From positions 868,001-932,000 of the forward strand of contig NZ_JAKFGB010000012.1 of NCBI RefSeq assembly GCF_022267515.1: a stretch of 64,000 bases of DNA. Direction: 5' to 3'. Positions within the stretch are counted from its first letter, which is position 1, and the number at the start of each line of letters is the position of its first letter. Below are positions 52,075 to 59,828 of the stretch, in pieces. The notes below the pieces were generated by a model. The model saw only the letters and a list, made by a program, of their open reading frames with translations, did not search any database and was not told where the DNA came from. The translations under genes were made by a program, and so were the position numbers. The stretch is from Rubinisphaera margarita. GTDB lineage: Bacteria; Planctomycetota; Planctomycetia; Planctomycetales; Planctomycetaceae.

Positions 52075-53544
52075 TCAGCCCAGTCGCCCCCTCGATTGAA
52101 GCTCGGCAGCCACCTCAGGAATACTGGCCGGACGTGCAGTTTGTGGTTTCAGGAGGCATCGGCCAATCAGGTCCTGAAGAGGTGAAGGGATCGCTGAAAG
52201 CTCGGGCGAAGCATCGGAAACGACCTCCCGCAAAGTCTCAGGGATCGACCCACCCTGGCTGGGAGGCCCGCCGGTCAGAAGGTAGTAGAGTAGACTCCCG
52301 AAACCGTAAACGTCGGTTTTCGGGCTGATCGGACCAAAAGCCGAAGAGACCTGCTCTGGCGCCAGAAAGCCGGGTGTCCCTCCCAGCCGCAGGTCCGACA
52401 CGTCGCTAATTGCCCTTGCGAATCCAAAATCGACAAGGACCGGCGAACCATCCTTCCGCATCAGCACGTTGCCGGGTGTGATATCGCCGTGAATGAGACC
52501 GGCTTCGTGGACTTCGCGGAGAGCTTCGGCGATTCTCAGGCCGCATCGCCCCACCTCCCCGAGTGACGGCTGCGAACTGGCTTTCCACTGAAAAAGATTC
52601 TCACCATCGATCCAATCGGTAACGATCAGTGTGCCTCCATGGGGCGTAACTCCGAAACCGTGTACCCGGACGAATCCGGGATGCCGCAGCGAATGAACGC
52701 GGGTGACTTCGTTCTTCAGGCTTTCGACGCACTGCTGATTACGCCAGAACTTCTTCCGCAGGAACTTGACCGCGACAGGAGTGCCCTGCGTCAGCCAGGT
52801 TGCCATATACACCTTCCCAAAATTTCCCTGGCCCGTCAGCTGATGAAGCTTCAGATCGGTATAATCGACGGCCACGAGCTCAGATGGCCACGACTCACCG
52901 GGGCTACTGGCATTCGGCGGAACTGCCGGCTGTTGTCCCGGTACTCCGACAATAGCGTCGGCATCCTTTCCTGCGAGACTCTTCCGGAACCGCGTCAGCA
53001 ATCGACGAATCGTTCGTTCCGAATAACCGAACGTCCGAGCCAGTTCGGATTGCTTCTCTCCCTGGAAGAGCCCTTCGATAATGCGTTGTTCCTGGGAAGA
53101 AAATTCGCTCAGGGCCGACGCCATCAGGTCGGTCGCCATTATCAACGCCGGCGGCTCGGGCTCTTTCGAGGCCACATCCTCCACGAACCTTCCCGGTTCA
53201 AAAGCGGACTCGTTACGCATATCTCTGCGGCCCGCCGAATGCCGACTGGCCTGTCGAGCAAGTTTCCGCATCGTGACCGTCGCCAGGAACGGCCATAAAT
53301 CGTCATCCGGCGGAACTGCAATCATTCCGCGATCAAATCCCAGGAACGCACTTCGCCAAGCCGAAAGGACGACATCTTCCGCGTCGAGACGACGTCCCAA
53401 TCTCTTGCCCAGACGTGCCTGAACCAGGGCGGTCAGCCGAATGTGATACCGGCGGACGAGTACCCCAGCCGCGGCCTCATTTCCGGACTTCCATGCGTCG
53501 AGCAGATCACGATTTGAAAGGGATTCGAGGGCGAAATCGGGCAT
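52075..53544 (-). CDS. ECF sigma factor fused to a Ser/Thr protein kinase
   Basis: 489 aa in one uninterrupted frame. Residues about 10-100 are an ECF sigma-2 region (NRDLLDAWKSGNEAA, DAEDVVLSAW). Residues about 140-190 are sigma-4 (LSEFSSQEQRIIEGLF ... FGYSERTIRRLLTRFRKSL). Residues about 230-485 are a Hanks-type kinase: GQGNFGKV (238-245), Lys260, HGDITPGNV with Asp354 (a non-RD kinase), DFG 372-374 and APE 395-397. All kinase residues needed for activity are present. No membrane helix and no anti-sigma gene next to it, so the kinase probably regulates the sigma part or its partners directly. Confidence 0.93.
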   Translation of the reverse strand: MPDFALESLSNRDLLDAWKSGNEAAAGVLVRRYHIRLTALVQARLGKRLGRRLDAEDVVLSAWRSAFLGFDRGMIAVPPDDDLWPFLATVTMRKLARQASRHSAGRRDMRNESAFEPGRFVEDVASKEPEPPALIMATDLMASALSEFSSQEQRIIEGLFQGEKQSELARTFGYSERTIRRLLTRFRKSLAGKDADAIVGVPGQQPAVPPNASSPGESWPSELVAVDYTDLKLHQLTGQGNFGKVYMATWLTQGTPVAVKFLRKKFWRNQQCVESLKNEVTRVHSLRHPGFVRVHGFGVTPHGGTLIVTDWIDGENLFQWKASSQPSLGEVGRCGLRIAEALREVHEAGLIHGDITPGNVLMRKDGSPVLVDFGFARAISDVSDLRLGGTPGFLAPEQVSSAFGPISPKTDVYGFGSLLYYLLTGGPPSQGGSIPETLREVVSDASPELSAIPSPLQDLIGRCLLKPQTARPASIPEVAAELQSRGRLG

Positions 53545-53647
53545 TCGTCGTATTTCGAGAATATCTCAGGTTTCGGTGTCCGGTCAGTAAACCAGTCCTG
53601 CATTCACCTGACAACCCGATTTCATTTCCAGTTCAGGAGAACTCAGG

Positions 53648-53920
53648 ATGGTGATGGTTGTTACGAAACCGTGTTCTGGCTGCAAGTACACTGACTGCGT
53701 CGTCGCCTGCCCGGTCGACGCGTTTCATGAGGGGGAAACCATGCTCTATATCGGCGAGGAATGCGTCGAATGTGATGCCTGCATCCCGGAATGTCCCGTT
53801 GAAGCCATTTACCTCGACCAGAATGTCCCGGCCGAATGGGAACACTACATCGAGTTGAATCGAACCATGTCTCAGCACCTTCCGCAGATCACGGAAAAGA
53901 AAGAGCCGCTCTGCGAGTGA
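53648..53920 (+). CDS. fdxA: Ferredoxin with 3Fe-4S and 4Fe-4S clusters (FdxA type)
   Basis: 90 aa, the usual size for seven-iron ferredoxins. Cysteines at 9, 12, 17, 21, 39, 42, 45 and 49 (KPCSGCKYTDCVVACP and CVECDACIPECP) give the two-cluster pattern. KYTDCVVACPVDAFHEG is nearly the family consensus. AGGAG lies upstream of the ATG. It is monocistronic, followed directly by a terminator, and is a general low-potential electron carrier. Confidence 0.95.
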   Translation: MVMVVTKPCSGCKYTDCVVACPVDAFHEGETMLYIGEECVECDACIPECPVEAIYLDQNVPAEWEHYIELNRTMSQHLPQITEKKEPLCE

Positions 53921-53928
53921 AACGAAAT

Positions 53929-53966
53929 CAGCCCGAAGAGCCTGGCTCCTCGGGCTGTCTTTCTTT
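53929..53966. terminator. Terminator between the ferredoxin and DUF1559 genes
   Basis: CAGCCCGA (53929-53936) pairs with TCGGGCTG (53950-53957), and inner GAGCC pairs with GGCTC across a short loop, followed by TCTTTCTTTC. It separates convergent genes and probably works mainly for the ferredoxin. Confidence 0.8.
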
Positions 53967-53981
53967 CACGAACATTCGCTG

Positions 53982-54920
53982 TTAGAACTCGCCGATCACC
54001 TGGTTGTCCTGGATGTCGATCAGTTGTTCGAAGGTGCTGTCAGTAGCCGAGGTCGTGGCGTTCAGATCGATGTTCTCGCTGATAAAGCGGACGGCCCCAT
54101 CGGCCAGAAGGAACTGAGCACCGCCCTGGTGCTGGCTGCTGAAGCCACGATCGCTGCTCGTGGTCGTGGTGTTGATCCCATAGCGTCCGCATGCGGAAAT
54201 GTAGACCAGACCATTGGCGCTGCTGGCTTCGGAATCGTCCATCGTGCCGAACACGACGGCTGCCTTCAGATCGGTCTGCTCCAGTCTCCAGGCCCGTTCG
54301 CCAATCGCGATCGTATTACTCGTGCCATCGAGCATGTCTCGGAAACTCTTGGCGGAAAGCTGTCCCGGAACAAACAATCCGTTCGGGTTGTCCCGTTCCA
54401 GATCGTAACTGTTATTGGATGCGACGTAATTCGAAGTCGCGACCGGCTGGAAGCCGCCGCCGGCTCCACTGGAATCAGGAACTTCCCGCTCGCTGTTGAC
54501 AGCCGGAGCGATATCGGAAGGACAACGATACGCGGCGAAACCGTTCTGCATCGTCTGAAGACTGGTCGCATCGGCGACGGCGTCCTGAAGTTTGACATCT
54601 CCGACCTTCAACTGGTCGTAGACGGCCGGCTGTTCGAGCTGAGGCAGAATCATCGCCCCCCAGCCCCAGAGGCCGCACTGGTTCGGACAGCTGTTCGGTG
54701 CGGTCAGTCCTGATCGCCCAAACAGGATTGGGAAGACTCCGTGTGTGTCATGATAGTTGTGGAGCGCCAGTCCGATCTGCTTGAGATTGTTTTTGCAGCT
54801 CGATCGACGGGCGGCCTCGCGGGCCTGTTGGACCGCGGGAAGCAGCAAGGCAACCAGAATAGCGATGATCGCGATGACCACAAGAAGTTCAATCAGGGTG
54901 AAAGCGTTGCGTCTCTTCAT
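53982..54920 (-). CDS. DUF1559 prepilin-like protein
   Basis: 312 aa from the ATG at 54920, which has AGGATC just upstream; an ATG at 54935 has no site. MKRRNAFTLIELLVVIAII is the prepilin leader and the QQAREAARRSSCKNNLKQIG signature follows. The C-terminal motif is HQGGAQFLLADGAVRF. Its leader contains a strong two-part hairpin. The three DUF1559 copies in the window are similar in the N-terminal third and diverge afterwards. Confidence 0.95.
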   Translation of the reverse strand: MKRRNAFTLIELLVVIAIIAILVALLLPAVQQAREAARRSSCKNNLKQIGLALHNYHDTHGVFPILFGRSGLTAPNSCPNQCGLWGWGAMILPQLEQPAVYDQLKVGDVKLQDAVADATSLQTMQNGFAAYRCPSDIAPAVNSEREVPDSSGAGGGFQPVATSNYVASNNSYDLERDNPNGLFVPGQLSAKSFRDMLDGTSNTIAIGERAWRLEQTDLKAAVVFGTMDDSEASSANGLVYISACGRYGINTTTTSSDRGFSSQHQGGAQFLLADGAVRFISENIDLNATTSATDSTFEQLIDIQDNQVIGEF

Positions 54921-54935
54921 CAGATCCTCATTCAA

Positions 54936-55244
54936 GGGGGAGTCAATTTTTTACCCGGCGGGGTCCGGTGGCAAGGGGAGCCACCTTAGCCCGCCGGCTG
55001 AGTCGAGTCAACCACCCCTTATGTGTCTGCGAGCCAACTCATTGAACGGTGAGTAATCGTGTCGTTCGATAACGCGGACGATGCATCGGATCTACATCAG
55101 TCGATGAAATCTTTCGCCGAACCGGCGTCAGAGAGCCGTGTCTTCCTCTCTGATCCGTTGATATCGCTATCCAGCGGCATTCAGGCTGCCCGCGAAGGTT
55201 GAGTGCTGAATGTTCCGGACATGGTTTCTGAAAGGCGATATCAA
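54936..55244. promoter_or_regulatory. Leader of the DUF1559 gene, with a compound hairpin, and gap up to the tRNA
   Basis: No gene seen. At 54955-54997 an outer stem CCGGCGGG/CCCGCCGG encloses an inner stem GGTGGC/GCCACC. It lies 35 nt before the DUF1559 ATG on the minus strand. There is no T-run on either strand, so it is not a terminator; it could be a leader RNA or protein-binding site. The rest of the gap up to 55244 shows no features. Confidence 0.5.
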
Positions 55245-55321
55245 TTTCGGTTAGCTCAATTGGTCAGAGCATCAGGCTGTTAACCTGACTGTCGTGGGTT
55301 CGATTCCCATACCGATCGCCA
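55245..55321 (+). tRNA. tRNA-Asn (anticodon GTT), with mismatched acceptor end
   Basis: Cloverleaf read by eye: D arm GCTC/GAGC, anticodon stem TCAGG/CCTGA around loop CTGTTAA (anticodon GTT), T arm GTGGG-TTCGATT-CCCAT, then ACCGATC, discriminator G and an encoded CCA. The 5' strand adjoining T8-A9 is TTTCGGT, so positions 1-72 and 2-71 do not pair. A GAT eight bases upstream would complete a perfect GATCGGT strand, suggesting an 8-nt insertion. Function is therefore uncertain. Confidence 0.75.
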
Positions 55322-55324
55322 ACT

Positions 55325-55399
55325 GCTGGCTGAAAGCCGGCAACCGACCTTGAAAGTCGGCGACGCTGAAAGCGTCTCCTGTCAGCCGAAAGAGGACAG
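55325..55399 (+). ncRNA. Array of four consecutive hairpins with GAAA-containing loops
   Basis: Stems: GCTGGC/GCCGGC (55325-55341, loop TGAAA), CCGAC/GTCGG (55344-55360, loop CTTGAAA), GACGC/GCGTC (55362-55376, loop TGAAA) and CTGTC/GACAG (55379-55399, loop containing GAAA). A further CTCCGC/GCGGAG hairpin with GAAA lies near 55448-55468. It starts 3 nt after the tRNA's CCA, so it is transcribed with it if at all. Structured RNA is inferred; I know of no named family. Confidence 0.5.
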
Positions 55400-55732
55400 A
55401 CGTTCGATCGATCTGCCTCGGGCGACTTTGCCTCGGACTCGCCGAAGCTCCGCGAAAGCGGCGCGGAGGCCACAGGTTCGGGCGCAATGTCCCTGGGGCA
55501 GCGTGAGAAGTTGCCTTGTAGTGTGTGGATGCGGAAGGGAGAACGGGCTGAGAGGCTTCAGACTGGAGAGGCGAAACGTCGCTGGTTCGGCCAGCGGCGA
55601 AACAACTTCCCGGGCCTGCAGCGATCAGTTCGCGACCTCTTCCTTAAGCACACTCCGCGATTCGCTTGCGTGATTGTGCGAGCGCTCTGTCCTTGGACGG
55701 CGTACTCAAGGCTGAGCAACTGCACGCATGCG
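55400..55732. other. Gap after the hairpin array
   Basis: About 330 bp. One more GAAA-loop hairpin near 55448-55468, then no recognisable gene. A plus-strand frame of 107 codons is Arg/Ser-rich and family-free and is not accepted. Confidence 0.4.
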
Positions 55733-56365
55733 TTACGCGACTGGTTCGCGGTCCATATCCGAGTAGGGAAAGTGCCCCGCTGCTTTGAGCCGGTCAAGGA
55801 GTTCCTCGCCGCCGTGTTCGCGGGTGAACTCGAGTTCCGAGCGGAAGATCTCCATCAGCATGAGCAGACCGAATGTGTCTCCGTCATCGGATTCGTAGGC
55901 GCTGTAGGCGTCGAAGATCAGACTCCGTCCGCCGACGTCTTCCATGTCCTCCGGAAACTCACACGTTTCGCCCGGATTCAACTCGGCCTGAGCACTGTAT
56001 CGCGCCATCAGATTGAGAAACTGATTGCAGGACTGGAGAGTCTGACCGAATGGCGACTCCTCGTCCTTGAGTGGATCGTGCGGCAAGGCATGACGAGTGA
56101 ACATCACCATCTCGTAGGCATCAAACTCGTCGTTCCGCGAGCACTCGCCAAGATCCTCCGAGAGTTCTTTCGTCGCAAAGCCGGTCCCCGGTAATCCGTT
56201 CGGATAGAGGTACACATCGAGCGCACCACCAACGGCATACGGGATCATCGCGTGCAGAACGGAGTCGTGTTCCTCACCAAGCGACTCCGCCATCATCCGC
56301 GACTTTTCGTCATACCACTGATCGCCTTCATCTTCGTCATTCGGCGACTCGACCTGTTCGTTCAT
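55733..56365 (-). CDS. Suppressor-of-fused (SUFU)-like domain protein
   Basis: 210 aa from the ATG at 56365 with GGAAAG upstream. Acidic, soluble. The wording DVYLYPNGLPGTGFATKELSEDL, EFDAYEMVMFTRH and AQAELNPGETCEF is typical of bacterial SUFU-family proteins, which are often polymorphic-toxin immunity proteins or stand-alone housekeeping members. No toxin is encoded next to it. It lies isolated between the tRNA region and the band-7 gene. Family assignment moderate. Confidence 0.6.
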   Translation of the reverse strand: MNEQVESPNDEDEGDQWYDEKSRMMAESLGEEHDSVLHAMIPYAVGGALDVYLYPNGLPGTGFATKELSEDLGECSRNDEFDAYEMVMFTRHALPHDPLKDEESPFGQTLQSCNQFLNLMARYSAQAELNPGETCEFPEDMEDVGGRSLIFDAYSAYESDDGDTFGLLMLMEIFRSELEFTREHGGEELLDRLKAAGHFPYSDMDREPVA

Positions 56366-56671
56366 TCCGGGCTTTCCAACTCGGCAAAAGGGTGGGAATT
56401 CAAACCACATTCTGACGGTAGTAGAGTTCAATAACAACCAGCAGCGTTCCGCGTGCAATCATGACTCAGCGGAAGACTCAAAGCACCTGGAACGTTACCG
56501 CCTACGACTCGTCATCATGATCGCTACTACGGCCATCTCCAGGGGCCGCTGCATTCGGTCCCATTCCCCCTCGACTGTATCTTCAGCTTCTTCCATCACA
56601 TTCTCGAATAACAGCTGAACCATTCTTATCGAATACCGTCATTGTAGAAAGAAATGGAAGGGAGGTGTGAG

Positions 56672-57778
56672 ATGATCTTTTTGAAGCGTTACAAGATTCG
56701 TAGCTACGAAGTCGGTCTGTACTTCCGGGATGGAGAATTCCGAGGTCTGATCGAGCAGGGAACCCGCTGGTTGATCGATCCGCTGGGCAAGGTCCGTGTT
56801 GACGTCGTCTCGAAGCGGGATCCGTGGCTGGTTCACGACAAGCTCGACCTGATTGTCAACTCGGGTGTACTGAAGGACCGAGCCGTCGTGCTCGACCTGC
56901 AGGACCACGAACGGGCGCTGGTGTGGATTGAAAACCGATTCAGCCACATCCTGCCGGCCGGCCTCTACTCTTACTGGAATGGACAGAAGAAGGTCCGTGT
57001 TGAAGTCGTTGACGCCCGGCAGGTGCGGTTCGAGCATCCGGAACTGAAGGTGATCGCCAAGTCGCCACTGGCGCAGCGGACGCTCGACGTCTGCTCGGTC
57101 AATCGGGACCACGTTGGCGTGCTGTTCATCGATGGCCGGTATGTCGAAACACTGGCTCCGGGGCTGTACGCGTTCTGGAAGGGACAGTCGGATGCGAAGG
57201 TGGTTGAAGTCGACCTGCGGGAAACCATGGTCGATGTCAGCGGCCAGGACATCATGACGGCTGACAAGGTCACGCTGCGGCTCAACGCCGTGGTGACTTA
57301 CAAGGTCGCCGACGCCCGCAAGGCTGTCAGCCAGACCGACGACGTGCGGCAGGCTCTGTATCGTGAAACGCAGCTCGTGCTGCGAAGCGTGATTGGAGCC
57401 CGCGAACTCGATGCCTTCCTGACGGAAAAGGACGCCGTGGGAAGCGAAGTCGAGGACAACGTGCGGCGTCGAGCCGGCGAACTGGGGCTGGAAATCGCTT
57501 CGGTCGGAATCCGGGACGTGATCCTGCCGGGCGACATGAAGGACCTGATGAACAAGGTGACGGAGGCCCGTAAGGCCGCCGAAGCTAACCTGATCTCGCG
57601 TCGCGAAGAAACCGCCGCCATGCGGTCGCAGGCCAACACGGCCAAACTGCTGGCGGACAACCCGGTTCTGATGCGACTGCGGGAACTGGAAATCCTGGAA
57701 AAGCTCGCCGGCAACGGCAAGCTGAACATCGTCGTAGGCGAAAAGGGCCTGAGCGACCGGGTGGTCAACCTGCTCTGA
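56672..57778 (+). CDS. SPFH/band 7 (slipin/stomatin-like) protein
   Basis: 368 aa from the ATG at 56672, preceded by GGGAGGTG; an ATG six codons earlier lies within that site. An SPFH domain occupies residues about 90-260 (ERALVWIENRFSHILPAGLYSYWNG, VDVSGQDIMTADKVTLRLNAVVTYKV) and is followed by a coiled-coil (LMNKVTEARKAAEANLISRREETAAMRSQANTAK). No clear membrane helix at the N-terminus, unusual for stomatins, though SPFH proteins can attach otherwise. They form large rings on membranes in stress or protein quality control. No NfeD partner is adjacent. Confidence 0.88.
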   Translation: MIFLKRYKIRSYEVGLYFRDGEFRGLIEQGTRWLIDPLGKVRVDVVSKRDPWLVHDKLDLIVNSGVLKDRAVVLDLQDHERALVWIENRFSHILPAGLYSYWNGQKKVRVEVVDARQVRFEHPELKVIAKSPLAQRTLDVCSVNRDHVGVLFIDGRYVETLAPGLYAFWKGQSDAKVVEVDLRETMVDVSGQDIMTADKVTLRLNAVVTYKVADARKAVSQTDDVRQALYRETQLVLRSVIGARELDAFLTEKDAVGSEVEDNVRRRAGELGLEIASVGIRDVILPGDMKDLMNKVTEARKAAEANLISRREETAAMRSQANTAKLLADNPVLMRLRELEILEKLAGNGKLNIVVGEKGLSDRVVNLL

Positions 57779-57802
57779 TCGTCGATGACACAGGACGAAT
57801 TA

Positions 57803-57832
57803 CCCTCTGATTTCAGCGATGGAATCAGGGGG
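57803..57832 (+). terminator. Hairpin after the band-7 gene, weak terminator
   Basis: CCCTCTGATT (57803-57812) with AATCAGGGGG (57823-57832), a 10-bp stem with one G-T pair. It is followed by TATATTCTT, a poor T-tract. It lies 25 bp after the stop. Confidence 0.6.
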
Positions 57833-57902
57833 TATATTCTTGCACTCATGTCAGACCTGTTCTCTTTGTGTTATTCGTTCTGTTCCCGGAAAGGAGTTCA
57901 TC

Positions 57903-58039
57903 ATGGCGAAGAAGAAGCTGAGTCGAGATCAAAAGCGAAGCTGGCCGAACGACGCGAGAAGTTTGCCGCAAGCGGTCAAGAACAAAGAACTCTCGATGAG
58001 ATCAGGAAGCGATTGATCCGGTCTCAGGAACTCGCGTGA
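57903..58039 (+). pseudogene. Small basic Lys/Arg-rich protein, frameshifted (or -1 programmed frameshift)
   Basis: An ATG preceded by AAGGAG opens MAKKKLSRDQKR in one frame, which then runs on as unrelated sequence to 58016. The family-like continuation KAKLAERREKFAASG...LIRSQELA lies in the -1 frame and stops at 58039. At CAA-AAG (57930-57935) a slip of one base back would join them exactly as a 45-residue protein, MAKKKLSRDQ|KAKLAERREK... . Small proteins of this kind occur in planctomycetes. Either a one-base indel or real recoding. Confidence 0.6.
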
Positions 58040-58060
58040 ACGCCCCCAAAGACCGACAAC

Positions 58061-58195
58061 ATGACGACTGACGAGATCATTCAGAAGTTGGATGAGCCTG
58101 GTATTCGTTTCAATGAAAGCGTCTTCATTACTGCCGCGGAGCAACACCTGACTACGGACGATCTCGCCGAATCTCTGTGTGGTTCCAATAGGTGA
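58061..58195 (+). CDS. Small acidic hypothetical protein
   Basis: 44 codons, MTTDEIIQKLDEPGIRFNES then a Thr/Asp/Leu-rich end. No good ribosome site, no family recognised. The amphipathic start resembles N-termini of longer HTH- or HEAT-like planctomycete proteins, so it may be a fragment. It follows the frameshifted gene by 21 bp. The following 176 bp hold nothing I can name. Confidence 0.3.
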   Translation: MTTDEIIQKLDEPGIRFNESVFITAAEQHLTTDDLAESLCGSNR

Positions 58196-58371
58196 TGAAC
58201 TACTCCACTCCCCTGCTCGGCCTGAGCAAACCTGAGGCCGCCGAAGCCGAGTACGATCGACCTGGGGGACAGGTTCGAAGATAAAGGAGTCAGCGCAAGG
58301 GAAGTAGACGCTTCACCGGCGCGGCCGAGGTTTGTCAGCGTTGGAGCCAGGACCTTAAACCTGCACTCGCT

Positions 58372-59784
58372 TCAGGCGAAGATCTCTTTCACGACTCGTC
58401 CGTGCACGTCGGTGAGGCGGAAGTCTCGCCCCGCGTGACGGAAAGTCAGTCGCTCGTGATCGAGCCCCAGCAGATGCAGGATGGTCGCATGCAGGTCATG
58501 CATGTGGACCTTATTGACGATCGCGTTCTGGCCAAACTCGTCGGTCTCGCCATAAGCGAACCCGCGTTTGACTCCGCCCCCGGCCAGCCAGACGGTGAAG
58601 CCATCGGGATTGTGATCGCGTCCAAGGTTCCCCTGCGTGAAGGGGGTGCGACCGAACTCTCCGCCCCACCAGACGAGGGTGTCTTCAAGCAGGCCACGTT
58701 GTTTGAGATCCTGCAGCAGTCCCGCGACCGGCTTGTCGGTCGCTTTGGCATGCATTTCGTGTTCGGGCATGTTTCCGTGCTGGTCCCAGCGGGGCGTCGA
58801 TCGATTATCGGCGTAGCTGATCTGCACGAAGCGGACGCCGGCTTCGCTGAGTCGGCGAGCCCGCAGACATTGATAGCCGAAATCTTCCGTTTCCGGCTGA
58901 TCGATGCCGTACATCGACAGGGTTTCCCGAGTCTCTCCCGAAATGTCGGTGACCTCGGGAGCGGCGGACTGCATTCGATAAGCCAGTTCGTAGGAATCGA
59001 GGACCGACTCATAGGCTGACTCCGCGGCGGTCCGCTGCAATTGAACCGCGCTCATCTCCCGCAATAAATCAAACTGACGCTGTTGCACGACCGAATCGTA
59101 ACGCGGGTTCTGGACGTTCTCGAACCGGGCCGTCGCCGCCGGAATACCGACCCGTCCCAATGCTGTTCCCTGATGAACCGGCGGCAGAAATGCATTGGAG
59201 TAGAGCCGTGGCCCCCCTTTTGCGGAGGTCGGACAAACGGTGACAAACGACGGCAGGCTCTGGTTCTCGGTCCCGAGTCCGTAACTGATCCATGCCCCCA
59301 TCGAAGGTCGGATCAGGTTCGTGGCTCCCGTGTGCAGAAAGAGCGTGCTCGGGCCGTGGGCGACTCCCTCGGTGTGCATACTGCGGATGAAGCAGAGATC
59401 ATCTACATGTTTCGCCATTTCCGGAAACAGGCTGGAAACCGGTTGTCCCGACTCGCCGTGCTTCTTGAATGTCCAATGCGATTTCATCACCTCTTCGCTC
59501 TGAACCTTCATTCTCCGGGCATTGCGGAAGTCATGCTTTGTGCCGTGGTACTTTTCCAGGGCCGGTTTGTAGTCGAAGGTATCGACCTGGCTGGGACCGC
59601 CCTGCATGAAGATGAAGATCACTCGCTTGGCTCGAGCCGGGAAATGCGTCTCCTGACCGGTCAGCGGATTCGCTGATTCAGAGGCACGCGATTGCGAGAA
59701 GAGCCCCGCCAGCGCGAGCGAGCCGAAACCGCAGGCTGCAGACTGAAGCAATTGTCGTCGACCGGTCATTTGAAGCGTGTTCAT
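58372..59784 (-). CDS. DUF1501 (sulfatase-superfamily-like) Tat-exported protein
   Basis: 470 aa from the ATG at 59784; a 68-residue upstream extension overlaps the PSD1 gene and is rejected. Twin-arginine signal TGRRQLLQSAACGFGSLALAGL, then the DUF1501 opening KRVIFIFMQGGPSQVDTFDYKP. Later GGEFGRTPFTQGNLGRDHNP and KRGFAYGETDEFGQNA, both family hallmarks. It is encoded 44 bp downstream of the PSD1 gene. The pair recurs many times in planctomycete genomes and is thought to work on polysaccharides, without proven activity. Confidence 0.93.
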   Translation of the reverse strand: MNTLQMTGRRQLLQSAACGFGSLALAGLFSQSRASESANPLTGQETHFPARAKRVIFIFMQGGPSQVDTFDYKPALEKYHGTKHDFRNARRMKVQSEEVMKSHWTFKKHGESGQPVSSLFPEMAKHVDDLCFIRSMHTEGVAHGPSTLFLHTGATNLIRPSMGAWISYGLGTENQSLPSFVTVCPTSAKGGPRLYSNAFLPPVHQGTALGRVGIPAATARFENVQNPRYDSVVQQRQFDLLREMSAVQLQRTAAESAYESVLDSYELAYRMQSAAPEVTDISGETRETLSMYGIDQPETEDFGYQCLRARRLSEAGVRFVQISYADNRSTPRWDQHGNMPEHEMHAKATDKPVAGLLQDLKQRGLLEDTLVWWGGEFGRTPFTQGNLGRDHNPDGFTVWLAGGGVKRGFAYGETDEFGQNAIVNKVHMHDLHATILHLLGLDHERLTFRHAGRDFRLTDVHGRVVKEIFA

Positions 59785-59828
59785 CGTGAACCACCAGATC
59801 TTGAATGTGTGTGGGGAGCTCGGATTGG

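Noticed and set aside
55350..55673. 107-codon plus-strand frame over the hairpin array
   Set aside because: Composition (Arg/Ser-rich) is that of translated structured DNA; begins inside hairpin 2.
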